Shown here: in pieces, positions 12,701 to 25,384 of the stretch
Layout of the letters: each line of letters starts with the position of its first letter
How positions within the stretch are numbered: the stretch's first letter is position 1
NCBI GenBank assembly: GCA_037389465.1
Contig: JAZARR010000032.1
Coordinates: 744,001-808,000 of the forward strand
DNA from: Baylisascaris procyonis
Lineage: Eukaryota; Nematoda; Chromadorea; Rhabditida; Ascarididae
Length of the DNA: 64,000 nt
Direction of reading: 5' to 3'
The notes under the pieces: model-generated
What the model was told of the DNA's origin: nothing
Database searches by the model: none
Seen by the model: only the letters and a program-made list of their open reading frames with translations
Translations under genes and position numbers: made by a program

Positions 12701-15700
12701 AGAAGCGAATCTAAGGGTGCGAATGTAATGTTGCCCAGTAGTGTTCGCACTTCTAAACAACGCGTACCACAAGAGGTTATATTTTTTGCATTCCATTTGT
12801 GATGTATGGATTTGAAAATTTCCCAGAATTGTTTTTTTAAAGTCTTGGATAGTCATTGCATTTTAGAAAACATTGTTGCATCCTCGAGATTGCCCGCTCA
12901 AACTGATTTAGAAAAAAACTATGTTTCCGGACTTATAAGAAAGATCTTTTTTTTTCGGCCAGTATAATGCTTGGCATATTTTATGCTATGGAACATGACG
13001 TAATTTATCTTCTTTTTTATTCACTTATTTAACAATATTGGTTGTTCTAATGGGAATGAGTAAGGAAGTGTTTTTGAAGGTTCCGAAGGAGAAAACGGTG
13101 GTTGCCGAGGAAGACAGTGATGATTCGGATGTTGATACAAGTGATTTCTTTGGATTACGCTCGAATCCAGAAGTGCCTCTTATTGATCATCAGCCCACTA
13201 TTATGTCCGATGTTAGCTACGGTCCGAGTCGACCACCAGGCCTTCATTATCAGGTTCGTGATATAGAGGCGTTCGCTACTTTTCTGTCTATCTTGTTGTA
13301 TTTATGAGAGATTCGAGTGCTTGTAGTGAGGCATTTCAATTTCGATTCTTTTCTATCCTTCAAAAGTAAGTGTGTTGATTCTTTCTTATTATTTTCACGT
13401 CTATTTTATAATAATCAAAATACTAATTAAATCTTAACCCTACACTATTGCTATTTTCTAATAGTTCTTCAGATTTGTGTATCGATGTTTATGTTAGTTT
13501 CTTTGAATCGTTATGAAATCTGGGTTTCGATGCAAATCTCTGTTGCGGAAAATGATGAACTATGACTCAAAACTTTATTTCCATTTACTCAGAGGATAGA
13601 AAATTTCATGCAAGTTCAACTATGATATCCGCTAAGAATAATCCCAAGATTTCCTCTGATCCAGATTATTATTGACGTTCTTGGAAGTGGGGGCCGTCAT
13701 CATTGTTTTATCTCTTTGCTCCTTCGGTCTATACCATTGTGAAAGTGAATTATTTGGCATCATGAAAGTTATAATAGTTTTTTGTTTTTGGAATGGAAAG
13801 CGTAAATTCATAAATATTTTGAACAATTTATTGAATATTCTAGAATCCGATAGAAGGCAATTATGCGCTAGTGGAAGAATTACCGAGTACGAGTGAAGGG
13901 CCTTCTTCATCTGGAGTTATCGATAATACTGTAACTTATAACATTCTTGTTCTTTTAAAGTCTATAGACTTGAAGTTAGATAGCTTTGAAATTGATAATA
14001 GTTGAATATGTTTTAAATTGATGGAAACGTTTCATATCGTTAATGCATCGCATTCGACAACACTTTGTCATGCTAATATAAACTAGGCAATCTTCACTAT
14101 ACATCCTTTCATCTTCACTATGCATGATTGCACTTTAAAGCGGCGCTCTTTTCTTGTTAATTAGGAATGTTATGCGTTAGATGTTAAAAAAAAATTTTTT
14201 TTTTTTGCTTATTGGGAATTTACTGGTAAACCTTTACTACTTACTTCTACTTTCAGCAGCTTTTCTTTCAAAAATTCTGCCAAATTTTTGTAAATCAGTG
14301 TTTGCTTTTCTGAGTATTCAATATGTATTTTCTGAGTATTCAACTATTGCTCACTAAGGCACTATGTACATTGGTTACCTATGGTTCTATACCACCTAAC
14401 CACCTATGATTCGTTAAGGAAATTAATTAAGGGCATTTCGCTGTTTTGCAAAATTATTTTGTGCTATTGGCGAAACAGTGAAATAGTGGCTGTGCATGGA
14501 AGAAGCGATTACTTCATTTATCGTCCATTTAAAAAAAAAAAAAATTATTTTTCCAACAATAAAGAAAAAAGTATGGAAAACAGCGGAATATCCTCAAGTA
14601 ATATTTTCAAATGATGCCTTATTTATGAAAATTTAAGGCACATTTTCAATTTTTCTTTCATTTTTTTATATTTTAGCAATAAGCGTTATTATAGGTTATA
14701 TTGCAGTTTGGCTGTAACCGAAAAATTGATAACAAAAAAGTTTAACAGAAGAGTATTCATTCGTCTAAATAGGTTTATTTGATTGTACAATTCCTTAAAA
14801 TTTATCTTTTCGAAAGTCGTTTTGTGAAAATTTGAAATGTTGTTTTTATTGTTGATAGTTGATGTTATGATTAAGAACGAGATCAGTTGAATTAAGGTCG
14901 AATTTAAAAGGTTTTCCGGTTGCATCGGATTTATTCACAGAATCGATCATTGCGGCTATAGGATTACATTATGAAAATTGTAAAGGTACGTTACATTGAA
15001 GGAAGCACAACGGATGATATACGCCCATGATGTCGCTATATGGGGTGGAACGGAAGCGACCGCAGCGGCTGCCGTTGAAAACATCGTCGATGTTAGCGTA
15101 GATCAGGTTCGCCTTTGAAATTTTAAGCTTTATGTGTGCAGATACCTAGTGATAGTGATCTTACTAGGCAACTAGTGATCTCAATCTTATCTGGCTATAT
15201 AGTGGTCTTATCAGGCCATACTTTGTGGGAAGGGATACGAGGATGTTGATTGTTGCATTATTATTGCTAATGAAACAAATAAAATTATTGCTTTCCATAC
15301 ATATAATGAAAAGGTGTTGTTTATTCTTCACTAAGAGCAATAAAAAATAAAATGAACTGACGTCGCTTATCGATGATAGAGGGAGGGAGTGACTTTCACG
15401 ATAAAGATTAGCTATGTTTAGGCATTGGGTCCGAATGTGCAAGCGAATTTGTTGAAGAATTTGCACAATAAATCTTTGGCTGAAGCAACTTTATCACATT
15501 TGGCAGCGATTCCGAAAGGCAAAGCGCCGATTGAAATGGTGGCGAGAAGAAAGCATCAAATTACTTACTTGGCCACTGTGGTTTGTTTTTTTTAAATTTT
15601 TATCAGGTTCCATTAAGTCGTTTTTTAATACTATGTTATGGCACAAGTAGTCATTCATGCAGTTTGTCGCGGTTTTGCGCTTCATTTCTGATACGAGAGA

Positions 15701-16988
15701 GGAACGCTTTTGTTTCCCACCATGATTTGCTGCGATACAAAGATATTATCCAGCATGCTGATATAAAAGGATCTAGGTGTTTTAATAGGGAATACAACTT
15801 GATAGAAGGCCGGTTTTTTGGAAGTTCTGCCAACTTCCTATATATCCTCCTGTAGTATTTCTTAATTATCGGCGCCTACATTATACTTGGACCATTAGCA
15901 ATATGTGTTGATCATCACAGTTGAACAGACTTGAAAAATCAGTTATCTTTCCAAAAATTGTTTGATTTTCGCGATCATCGGGGATTCTAACGGTTTCCCT
16001 TACGAGTTTCGAATTCTCAAAAGTTGTTTTATGCACCAAAAACAGAAAAAGAAAGCTAACACTTTTTCTGTTCTCTGTGTATAGGGATGGAATGAAATGG
16101 AACTGCTTCAGTTATGTAGTACTTTGAAAACTCCCTCTACAATCGCATCGTGGTATCATTGCCCTCTTTGTAAACGAAGTTTGAGGTAATCGGCACTTCC
16201 TGGTTGACGAGTCATTTGAAAGTGTTCGATTAAAACGCCTAAAATATTGGCTAGTACGAGAGGTATTCTACTTCATTGCTTGATCCGTTGATCGCCATGA
16301 AATATTTTTGGAAGATGATGGCATTCTGGCTGCGAACTGCGAACGGAGCTGAGCCCGTGTCCCACACCGTGTACGCACTACTACCGTAGTGTATACTGCA
16401 AGCGAATATTAACGCCCATCACAGCAACTTGAAAACTTGTGAGAGAAACATGCGATTTTTTTCTATCATTCGACTTAGAATGTCAAATTTTGCATGGGGA
16501 CATTATTTGACACTCTCAGTTGAATGATAGAAAAAAATAACATGTTTCTTTTATAAGCTTTAGAGTTTCTGTGATGAGCGTTAGTATTCGCTTTCAGAAG
16601 GTGCAGAATACGGTAGTGTTGCGTACGCGATGGGGAGCACGGGATCAGCTCCATTCGCGGTTCGCAGCCAGGGTGCCATTGTTCACTGTAAGAGTGCCAA
16701 ATTTTTTGTGGTTTTAGTGACGCGTCAATTATTTCGGTCCGTCTTGAAATGCTCATGGGTGGATCTTTTTTTCCCGTTTGGCATATGGTTTGAGGTTCGA
16801 AAGTTTCCACAAGTCTTTCTTGCCAGTAATATTAAGGACCGTACCAATCTATATAACTAAGGCTGGATTTTATTTGATGGGAAGTATTTTTTTCATTTTA
16901 GGCAGTGGCTCGAGAGGAACAGCTTGCTGAACAGTGGTCTCAGAATCGACATATGAAACGTGTTTCCGCTCAGAAATATGGTTTTTGA
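9764..16988 (+). CDS. PRCC: PRCC homologue (proline-rich protein PRCC / mitotic checkpoint factor), nine exons
   Basis: Exons 9764-9980, 10867-10999, 12159-12270, 12620-12775, 13080-13253, 13844-13930, 15002-15106, 15422-15580 and 16902-16988 join in phase to 409 residues (human PRCC is about 490). The N-terminus MLSLVDYGDSDSE matches the family's acidic Met-Ser-Leu-Val start, which fixes the initiator. Exon 2 is strongly basic (Lys/Arg-rich). Exon 4 carries GLLSMLPQPK, exon 5 the acidic EEDSDDSD followed by DFFGL, exon 8 RRKHQITYL, and exon 9 ends SAQKYGF. All are family hallmarks, the last two the most diagnostic. PRCC is a nuclear protein linked to pre-mRNA splicing and the MAD2B checkpoint, and is known as the fusion partner of TFE3 in renal carcinoma. 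The vertebrate proline-rich stretch is largely missing. Exons 5 and 7 follow TTGAAG acceptors. The exon 2 donor (GTTAGT) was chosen by phase. Confidence 0.9.
11000..12158. other. PRCC intron 2
   Basis: An 1159-base intron bounded by GTTAGT and TTTTTTTCAG. It contains a GC-rich repeat cluster (11460-11830) and a C14 run at 12068-12081. A frame of about 184 codons runs through the repeat cluster but is an effect of the GC-rich composition. Confidence 0.7.
11460..11830. repeat. GC-rich imperfect tandem repeat, about 49-bp period
   Basis: The motif TTTGCGAGCGCCGA recurs at about 11465, 11513, 11660, 11694, 11743 and 11793 with spacings mostly of 48-50 bases. Copies are followed by variants of GCGAATCTGTTATGTAGT and CTTCGCATGCTATC. 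A copy near 11580-11630 appears inverted (GGCGTTCGCAGAGAC). It is far more GC-rich than the surrounding intron. Confidence 0.7.
15828..16830. repeat. Foldback element, copy 3, in the last intron of PRCC
   Basis: The left flank 15828-16317 matches 6705-7181. The palindrome is 16318-16679 (ATGGCA at one end, TGCCAT at the other). The right flank 16680-16830 matches that of copy 1. The two arms, each about 170 bases, are near-complements along their whole length: for example TTCTATCATTCGACTTAGAA on the left is answered by TTGAATGATAGAAA on the right. The loop lies around 16490-16505. This is the most complete of the three copies. Confidence 0.8.
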
Positions 16989-18097
16989 TCGAAAACACAG
17001 CCTTAGCTTCTATACTTGATTTTGCAAAGTTTGGAGGCTTATTTGAAACTGAGTTTCAGGGTTCAGTTTTGTTGGTCTTGAACGGAGTGATTTGTTGATA
17101 GTTTGGGGGATTTATTTAAGAAATTGGATATATGGATATTTAGGTCTGGGAGTTCGGCGTCCTTGCTTGAACTGCTGACTGATTAAGTGAAAGCGGAAGA
17201 GACTCTTAGAGTAGGTTGTTTATACTGTTGTTGTACTTACGTTGGAACATTTTGTTTGTGTCTTTTTCTGTTTTCTTGATTTTATTTTTTAGAACATTTT
17301 TTTTAGTATTTTATTGTGTTGAATGTTTTTCTTCCTCTTATTTTCGTCAGTTTTTTTTTTGTGAAGGAGATGAGTTGTTAGATTATCCAACATTCTTATG
17401 ATGGAGGATAACGCGATATGCGTTTTCTTTTAATCCTCAACTTATCCTTTCTGATTCAAGCCTATTTCTTTTTTCATGGAATTTGTGAGAATATGCATAT
17501 ATATTTAAATTTTCGCCAAAAGTATGTCGGATATTTGGGCCTTCTAAATGTTGGAAATGCTACGCTTTTATTTATTTATTTATTTATTTTTTTGCAAGTT
17601 CTTATTCGTAAAATACATCGCAGCGTCAAATGATCTATTTATACTTATGGTTGTATGTTTTAAAATTTGAAACTTGCTAAATGTCGAAGCAAAAAATACG
17701 AAATTTGTTGGGTATTATATGCAAAATAGGTGTTAATTTGTTTACTAGCATTTAAAATGGTCACTTCATTAACTTATAGATATTTAAAGAGCGTGAATAA
17801 TTTGCTTCGGCTTAATGTCGATTGTTTTGCACTCTATAGCAATCGGGTGTCAAAAAAACATCTTTCTTATGGGGCTTTATAGATCTTATCGTTCCGTTGA
17901 AGGATGAATATATTATTCCTCAAGCTTTTTTTTCTTTCATTTCTTTGATAATTCATGATATTATTTGGTCAGGCGAGTTGAATTTAAAGGCGTTTATTTG
18001 CACTTCGATACACCTTTCAACTTGTTTATATGCTTCGTTGAGTTGATATATATGTTGGCATTAATGAGTAACACTTTTATTGTGTAGATGTTCTGCT
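16989..18097. other. PRCC 3' flank / intergenic
   Basis: AT- and T-rich sequence with a (TTTA)n-like run near 17568-17588. No gene supported. Frames present are phenylalanine/leucine-rich products of T-rich DNA. Confidence 0.6.
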
Positions 18098-18545
18098 AAT
18101 CTTATTTCCTTGGCGTCATTTCATTTGAAGGTCTCGAACTCCGTCTGAGCCTCATTAGAAAGTCTGGGCTAGATGCGCTCCAGATCGAGACTGATGCCGG
18201 ATTTGATCTAGACCTTTCTCGCCACATCTTCCAAAATCTGAGGATGTTTTTGCTAAAAGAGACTCGATATTTGGAGAAGGAAGTTATGAAGAAGAAATCA
18301 AGGGAGCTACGATTGTTTTTTGTTGCCTTTCATGTTTTCTGTTTAGATACAGTCTTAAACCTGGACACTATCCAGAATGCTTGGAATGCTGCATCTCTGG
18401 TACCATCGCAGAACATGAGTTTTTAATCGGGAACACATCTGAAAGTATTGCTGAAATCGAAAGCTTATGGAATAGGTGGCGCTATTTCAGTCTTGTTGTT
18501 AAAATTTTTCGTGTGGAGGAAATTTTAAGATGAAATTTTCAGATG
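18098..18545 (+). pseudogene. Orphan coding-like segment in two phase-compatible blocks
   Basis: Block 1 (18098-18314) is open and hydrophilic, with SGLDALQIETDAGFDLDLSR, then LLKETRYLEKEVMKKKSREL. Block 2 (18347-18545) is in another frame and reads YSLKPGHYPECLECC, then AEHEFLIGNTSESIAEIESL, to TGA at 18543-18545 if its frame is read straight through. The two would join in phase across a 32-base GT...AG gap (18315-18346, ending TTTCTGTTTAG), unusually short for an intron. A GTGG donor at 18475 is an alternative end. I do not recognise the family. No other exon of the same gene was found, so a gene fragment, transposon piece or frameshifted pseudogene are all possible. Confidence 0.4.
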
Positions 18546-18837
18546 CCTTATATTCGCTTCATTCTTTGTTCATTAGGGTGCCAGATGGTAGCTTCCCTTT
18601 TTTATTTCAACTTTTTTGTAAATAACTTTTCAAAGAATTTGCTATGCTATTGCAAGGTTTATGCTAATTACGTGACGACGTTTAATTATATTGTTGAACC
18701 TCAACTAGACTAATAAAGTATTTCGTCAAGAAATGGTCTCATTGGAAAAATATTCATAGTTATGGCAGCTTCATATATCTGCTAAGAAATGCTTTGCCTT
18801 GTATGCAAATTTATTGGTCGGTCCTGATCTTCCTACG

Positions 18838-19068
18838 AAGTTTGTGATGAAGGATTTGAGTGCTTATGTGAATACTCACCTTAGCTGACATAGCTAGAAT
18901 GTTGAAGGTACGCGAAGTGTTGCTCGTATCCTGAGCGCCATGCAAAACATTTGCGTAGAAAATTATCGAGAAAGCTCTTGTTGTTTAGTGTCGTCTCTCG
19001 TTCTGGAAAGCTGTAATATCGAAGTAATTGAAAAAATTCAACGGCGCTTCACCGAATGCGTCTTCTAG
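18838..19068 (+). pseudogene. Degenerate non-LTR retrotransposon reverse transcriptase, C-terminal remnant
   Basis: The first part reads KDLSAYVNTHLS before hitting stops, resembling the DLG-x-x-x-D-x-x-LSF block of LINE reverse transcriptases. After a frame change, 18908-19068 is open and reads SLVLESCNIEVIEKIQRRFT, close to the common LINE motif in which a Glu-Lys-(Val/Ile)-Gln-Arg-Arg-Phe-Thr string follows the palm domain. Frame changes and stops show it is dead. The upstream catalytic region is not recognisable here. Confidence 0.55.
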
Positions 19069-19640
19069 AAAAGAATTTTATGCAACATTTCAGCCAATCA
19101 GTGGCTCCGTATTTTTGATTTAAAACCTAAAACTGCTATGGTATCATAGGGCACAATTCGGTTTATATTTTTATTTCACGATCGTTAGAGCTTTTTAAGG
19201 CATTCCATTCGAGATTGCTTTTTCTTGTCAAAAGTTTACAATGCACTCGAGGCTATAACCTCTCTTCAAGTGGAAACTAAATTAAAGAATCGAATTGAAG
19301 CGTTCAATTCATTTACTTTAGATATTGCATCGATTGAAAATTATTTACTGTAATATATGATTATGGTTGATAGCTACATAAGCAGTGCTTAGATTACGGT
19401 TGATTACGGTAATTGATATGAGAAATTATTTACTGTAATTACGGTTGATTTGACCTATCTGCTGCTTCCGTTTCGACCGCTGTAAGTAACTATGACGACT
19501 TTAATCTGGCATGCTCATTTTTGTACTTCTTTGTGTCTCTATTGCTTATGATCTCTGATTTTCTTCTTTCTTTAACTGCATTTTGAATTTTAGATGCATG
19601 ATTGCGTGCTGTATTCATGGCTTCAGTTCTTCTTGTTGTG

Positions 19641-19712
<72 letters not shown>

Positions 19713-21748
19713 TTTTGCAGGTCCTACACTTTATTTATTGTAAAATGAATATGTTTCATGAGTTTTGTATGGAAATGCGTTAAGCCAACCAGCCGCAGGA
19801 AGAAATTCAGACATTTTCTTTCATTTTCATTCATAAATTTATAATAATTCACCTCGCTAATCATTCACTCTCAACCGACGGACCGAATTAAGCAATGGTT
19901 CCCAGTGGTAAATAAATAGGCGTGGTAGAGCAGGTGTTGGTTTTGTGCTGATCGGTGCGATTGTGGATCTCACCACGAATGATTTCATTCGGTCGTAAGC
20001 TGAAATTTACCGCGCACGAATTTTCTGTTATTAATCGCTTTCATTAGGTTTGCTGACGTATTCTTGATGAGGGGTAATATGTGCTTAAGTGTTTATTGGG
20101 AATCGTTTTCTTGTTGTGTATGTGATATTTAATCGTACATAGATTTATTTCATTCAGTATTGGATTTAAAGGGTGGATGAGTTTTGTTAGTGCATAAGTT
20201 CAAACCTCTCTGAAATCCAATGATGCTGTGACACAAGATCTATGCAATAGGATTCAATTTTTAGATGATATGATTATAAATGTCGTGTTTTTTGTATTAT
20301 CGACCGAATTAGGGATAGATTAAAATTGGTTAATATAAAAATGCTAGATTAAAACAAACCGATTAAAACAAACAAAAAATAAAAGTTTTTTTCGATGATA
20401 AAACTTAATCGTTTTGCTACCGTTATTGGACTTAAGTTGATGCTGAATGAAAATAGGTTTAATATTGTTCATAAGTTAATGAAATGTGGTCTCTACTCAA
20501 GCTTGGCCATCTTAGTTGTAGCATTCTTCGTTATAAGTTATGAAGCGGTTGAAATTGCTTTTACGACTTAGGTCTATTGCATTTTTGCACGAAACATAAT
20601 GTGCAAAATTTTTCGTTTTTTAGAAATTTTATGCACATTACTTTATAATCATTTGAATGCAGCATAAAAATGTTGTTGTTGATTGAGATTAGTTGCATGA
20701 GGTATTGATGTCTGGAATTGTGAAAGATTTATACATAAAAATCTGGGAGATCACATTCTGAATATAGTTGGCGTGGGATAGACTAATTTAAATAAAATTT
20801 AATCTGTTGGTGGTATGCTCTCTTCTTCTTTGCCCCTCCCTCACCACCCGTCCATCTAGTGAAATATAACAACATTGTAAAGCCGGGTGGTCTAGACAGG
20901 TCGTATTCCATGTTATTCAATCGTATATTGCCCGCTTAATATGAAATAGATGCGTTCAATTAGCATATTCGATACCCCAGTTGACCATAAATGATCGAAT
21001 ATTTCTGTGACAAGAGAATACGCTAGAAAAAATTTAGGGAAAAAAATCATTTATCAGTGGCGAATGGATTAATTTAGATGTGTTGAAGAGCAGAAAATTA
21101 ATGCAGATAATGTTATTTTAATGTGATGCTGAAGTAGATTATTGGAGTATAAAATTTTTACGATACAAATTTGAGGCTTACAAAAATCGTTGTAATAAAA
21201 TCAACGATCGTTGCATTTCTCGATCTGCGGATTAGGTGCAATATTTCAGAACTTTCATCATTGGTTCTTTCTGCTTTCAAACGAAGAGCAGAGCATGATG
21301 ACATAATATAGGACAACCATGGAAAAACTTGATACATTGTGACGCTATTACGCTTCAAGAATCAAGCATACTGATTCGGCCATTGCTGATGGTTCTGTAG
21401 TTCCGTAGTCTGGCGTTTTATGCAACCCACCATGACGGATATGGTTCCCGATGTGCTTTTGTTTATTATAGATATCACCGCGATCAAATGACCACAAAAA
21501 CCTTCATGATTTTCCTAGTGGTTTTAATTTTCGTCGGTAAAATTTGTCTCATTGGTTTGTCAAGAGCAACGATCTCTACTCTTATTTTCTTGTTTCTTTT
21601 ATATGCTTGTTGAATTCGTAAATAGATATGATACAATTAAAAACTAGCTTACATACATTATTTGTGTTTAAAAAATACGCTATTTCTTAAATGATTTTTT
21701 ATATGCTTTAATAATGAGTTAATAAATAAGTTTATAAGGTGAAATAAA
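19069..21748. other. Intergenic region upstream of rpl-31
   Basis: No gene supported. Holds the (TA)n run, a short imperfect direct repeat around 19336-19352 and 19421-19440 (ATTATTTACTGTAAT), and AT-rich DNA leading to the rpl-31 start. A TTTATAAG at 21731-21738, just before the ATG, could be a leader acceptor (inference). Confidence 0.5.
19642..19710. repeat. (TA)n microsatellite, about 34 units
   Basis: An uninterrupted TA dinucleotide run of about 69 bases. Confidence 0.95.
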
Positions 21749-23013
21749 ATGGTACCACCAAAAAAAGGTGCAAAACGTGATCGGAAAGGACGTAGCGCTA
21801 TGAGTGAAGTGGTCACTCGTGAGTACACGATCAATCTTCACAAAAGGATCTTCGGCGTGTAAGTCCTGTTTGCTTTTTTTTCCTATTCATCAGTTTCAAA
21901 ATGAATTTTGAGCGATAAAACAATAAAAAATATAAATAAGCGATGCTAAATAAGTTGAAATAGATGATAAAAAATATGGAACTGAAAGGTTTGTCGACTA
22001 AAATCAATGCACACATTGTGTCGATTGCGAATTTTCGTCTCAATTAATTTATGAAGTATGCTGGTCTTCTGCATTTTCTCAATGAAAATAAAAATCCAAG
22101 AAAATTCACTATAACAAAAGGAAAAAGAGCTCTGTTTTTCAAAAAAGCTTAAGAGGTCAGCTTCAGATAGTGGAATTGCAAAAGCACATAGTATATAAAT
22201 TGCTGTGATACATGTCCGAAATGAACGGTTGCAGTGGATTCAAGAAGCGTGCGCCAAGGGCTGTTGATGAGGTACGCAAATTTGCCGAACAGCAAATGGG
22301 TACTAAGGATGTTCGCGTCGATACTCGTCTCAATAAGTTCTTATGGTCGAAGGGTATTAGGTATATTTATCAATTTATTTTCAGTATTGGCCTTAATAGT
22401 AGCGTTTTTTGTATGCGCTAATATTGCGCTTTTTAAAATTTTTTATTAAGCTCTCTTCTGCCATCTATAGTTATTCAGTGGGAACTTTATTGATTTGTCT
22501 TTATTGCTTCACACTGTTCGATACTTCCTGCTAATTAATAAGTAAGATGAAAGAATTTCATTAATGAGCAGTAATAAAACGATTTTCTTCCGGTGTTTTT
22601 CATCGTAATGAGCAAAAATGGTGGTTGAAAAGAACAATCGTAGTATGTACGGTTCGAAGGGATGCTTCCTTTCATTGTTTTCTTAGCATTTCCACTTGAT
22701 GTCTATGTTTTCATTGCTGATCACAAAGTGTGGTAGAGGTTACTATTTAATTATCTAATTATTATAAGTCATATATTCGTCTGCATTCATTTGGGAGACA
22801 ACTTATTTTTATTTGCATAATGCTGATATTTCAAAAAATATGCTAATTGGCATAAAATTTTTGAGGAATGTACCATATCGTGTACGTGTACGATTGTCAC
22901 GACGTCGTAACGATGACGAGGATTCACCCTATAAGCTATATACATTGGTGACACACGTACCGGTGACCAGCTTCAAGAAATTGACCACTGTGAATGTCGA
23001 TAGCGAGGAGTGA
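21749..23013 (+). CDS. rpl-31: 60S ribosomal protein L31 (eL31), three exons
   Basis: Exons 21749-21858, 22235-22360 and 22866-23013 give 127 residues (human eL31 is 125). Family blocks are clear: [15 protein letters not shown] and GFKKRAPRA around the first junction, [10 protein letters not shown] and SKGIR in exon 2, then [14 protein letters not shown] and [15 protein letters not shown] in exon 3. eL31 is a component of the large ribosomal subunit near the peptide exit tunnel. The initiator is the ATG at 21749, giving a basic MVPPKKG start. Introns are 376 and 505 bases. Intron 2 runs from GTATAT to TTTTTGAG, so the acceptor is GAG. The reading is forced because KGIR-NVPYR is highly conserved and no other AG lies nearby. 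Expected to be highly expressed. Confidence 0.97.
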
Positions 23014-25356
23014 TTTGCTTGTAGCAAATAGTATTGGTTGTTATTGGTTGTTGATTTTATGAAGACGCGTAAAGCAATTCGTTGATGTTGTTGTTCGTGA
23101 TTCGTCTTATAGAAATTGCTTCATACAAAAGCGGCCACTCGTCTTTAGAGGGGCTATCTAATATTTGGCACTTCGAACACATATTCATATGACCAAAATA
23201 GAGCAACGATTTATGAACTTTAGCTGCGATTATACTGGTGATATACCCAGGCTTATGGTTACGTTTATGCAAATTTAGGGCCATTTATGTTGGTCTGAGG
23301 CATTTCGGCAAATGCCTCTTTATAGCAGTGCTGTATAATTATTATTGTGTAATAGATTCGTAAGTGGAGAAGGGGATGAGGTAAATCAAATCATTGATCG
23401 TTTAGGTTGACCAAGAAACGTTGAAAATACTAGGAAATTAGGGTTTTTTCCCCGTTTTTTTGTCGCTTTTCCATACCTTAGCTTAAACGGTTTCGATGGG
23501 TTTCGGTAGTTTTGTATTCTTTGTCCATCATATTTCAATATCTATATGCCTGTAGTATTTCCAGTGCTTATGTATTAATAGCTGTGTGGTACATTGGTGA
23601 TATGGCTCATCCAGGTATATCTAGGTATAAAAACATGAATATTTGGGGGAAGAATATCTTTGCATCTGAACAACCTCGTATCTGGCAGTTTACGTTTCTG
23701 CCCTCTTATCTTATATTTTATCGTTTAATCGTCTTATTTGCTTTATTAAGTAGGGAACTTCTAGATCAGTAGGGTGACCCTTTTCGTTGGTTAGTTGTAT
23801 CTGTAGTGAATGTTACTATAATCTGAAGAATTTTAATGGATTTACTAACTACAATAGACCTCTAAATTATTCAAAACCAAATTTCTTCGTAGTGCCTGGT
23901 TGCTTTTTTAAAGAAAAATTTTCGACCCTTCTTGGTTGTTCAAAAACAATTGTTGAATATCATATTTGAGGTGCAACTTTTCGAGTATTCTCGCAGCATT
24001 CATCAAGGTTATTGCAAAAGAACAGTATGAAATTGCCGACTATCGTATAATGCAAGGGGAGGAATTAATTATTGATGTTTGGTACGAAATTCTTTTGAGG
24101 TATAGCAGTTGCAATCGTTTCGAATATTGCAATGTGAGGGAATTTTGCAGAGGATCGTTGCAAATATACGAGACTATAGAGCAATACACAATGGTAATTT
24201 AGGCGATCGTGTTCCCTTATTACATCAGCGAGAGAGCATGAGAATACATTGAATAGGGAGAGAAATGAAGAAGAAAATTCACATCTGATTGCTAGACTGT
24301 TAGAGAGATGAGAGTTAGGGGGGTTGATTGCTTTAATGATCGAAATGGATCAATATCACTTGGTCGTTATCGATCTTACGAAGACGTTTATATTTTTCGT
24401 GCATCAAAACAGTCGTCTCAATGCGCAGCTGTGGTGCGGTGGTGTTGATTTTTATTCTGCGGTGGTGTTGATTTTCCTTCAGATCCTTTCTCGTTCGCGT
24501 AATAGGTTTACCCAGAAGTTTTATAGAAAAATTTACTGGTAATTTAAATTTACGATCTGAATGGGAAAACCAATTGTTATTTATGGTGGAGGTTCTTTCG
24601 TATCGGCTAATCACCTCTCATAGCACCTATCGTTATTAAGGATCCTATAATTATTCATAAGCAGAGGGCGGTTTTTTGCTTAGCATATTCTTTTATGAAT
24701 AATATGTGTTAGTGAAACTCTTGTAGGTTGTTAATGCTGAAAATATTAGCAAATTTGTCGCGTTTTCATATATATTTTTTTTTCATTCTCATTTGTCATA
24801 CTTATATTCGCATTTCAACTCATACGAAAGAGTTAATTTTCTACGCATTATCGTTATTTCTACTTTATTTATCAATTTCTATTTTTGTGTTTATTTTCAC
24901 TTCTAAATATCACCTCATATGTTTGTGAAATATTTTAAGGCGTTCGAATTTCAGATTCGTTTACATTTTGCTCTTTCATTTTTTTTTTTTCAACTTCCCA
25001 TGTAAAGCGAAACGAAGAAATTGTATATGAATGGATATTTTCATGTTGTTTATATTTGTTGCAAAATTTTCCACATTGCATTATTTCCATTTTTGATGAA
25101 CGATAAAATGTCATGGAGGGGGTAGGGTGAGGGTAAGTGAAAAGACGATTCATCCTAAAACATTCTAGTCCTTATAAACATCATAGAAAGGCCAGGTTAA
25201 TGCGAGGGGGGGGGGGGAGGGGGGACAAATACCATAGATTTTATTTGGATAATAACGATGAAAACTAATTTGAATTGATGCGAAATAAGCATTAAATAAT
25301 GTCATAGCTGTTTAGAGTTTGCGATCGGAAACGTTGAAATACCTTAAAGCTTAAAA

Positions 25357-25384
25357 TTTTTTTTTTTTTTGGGGGGGGGGGGGG
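25357..25384. repeat. T14-G14 homopolymer block
   Basis: Fourteen T followed directly by fourteen G. Low-complexity and likely length-variable. Confidence 0.9.

Noticed and set aside
19921..19977. tRNA-like segment (GTGGTAGAGCAGG with a closing CGTGGT/ACCACG stem)
   Set aside because: No acceptable B box, cloverleaf or anticodon arm could be drawn. Probably a chance hairpin.
23512..23772. 86-codon + frame between rpl-31 and the lyase gene
   Set aside because: Hydrophobic composition from T-rich DNA. No family motif, no conserved neighbours.
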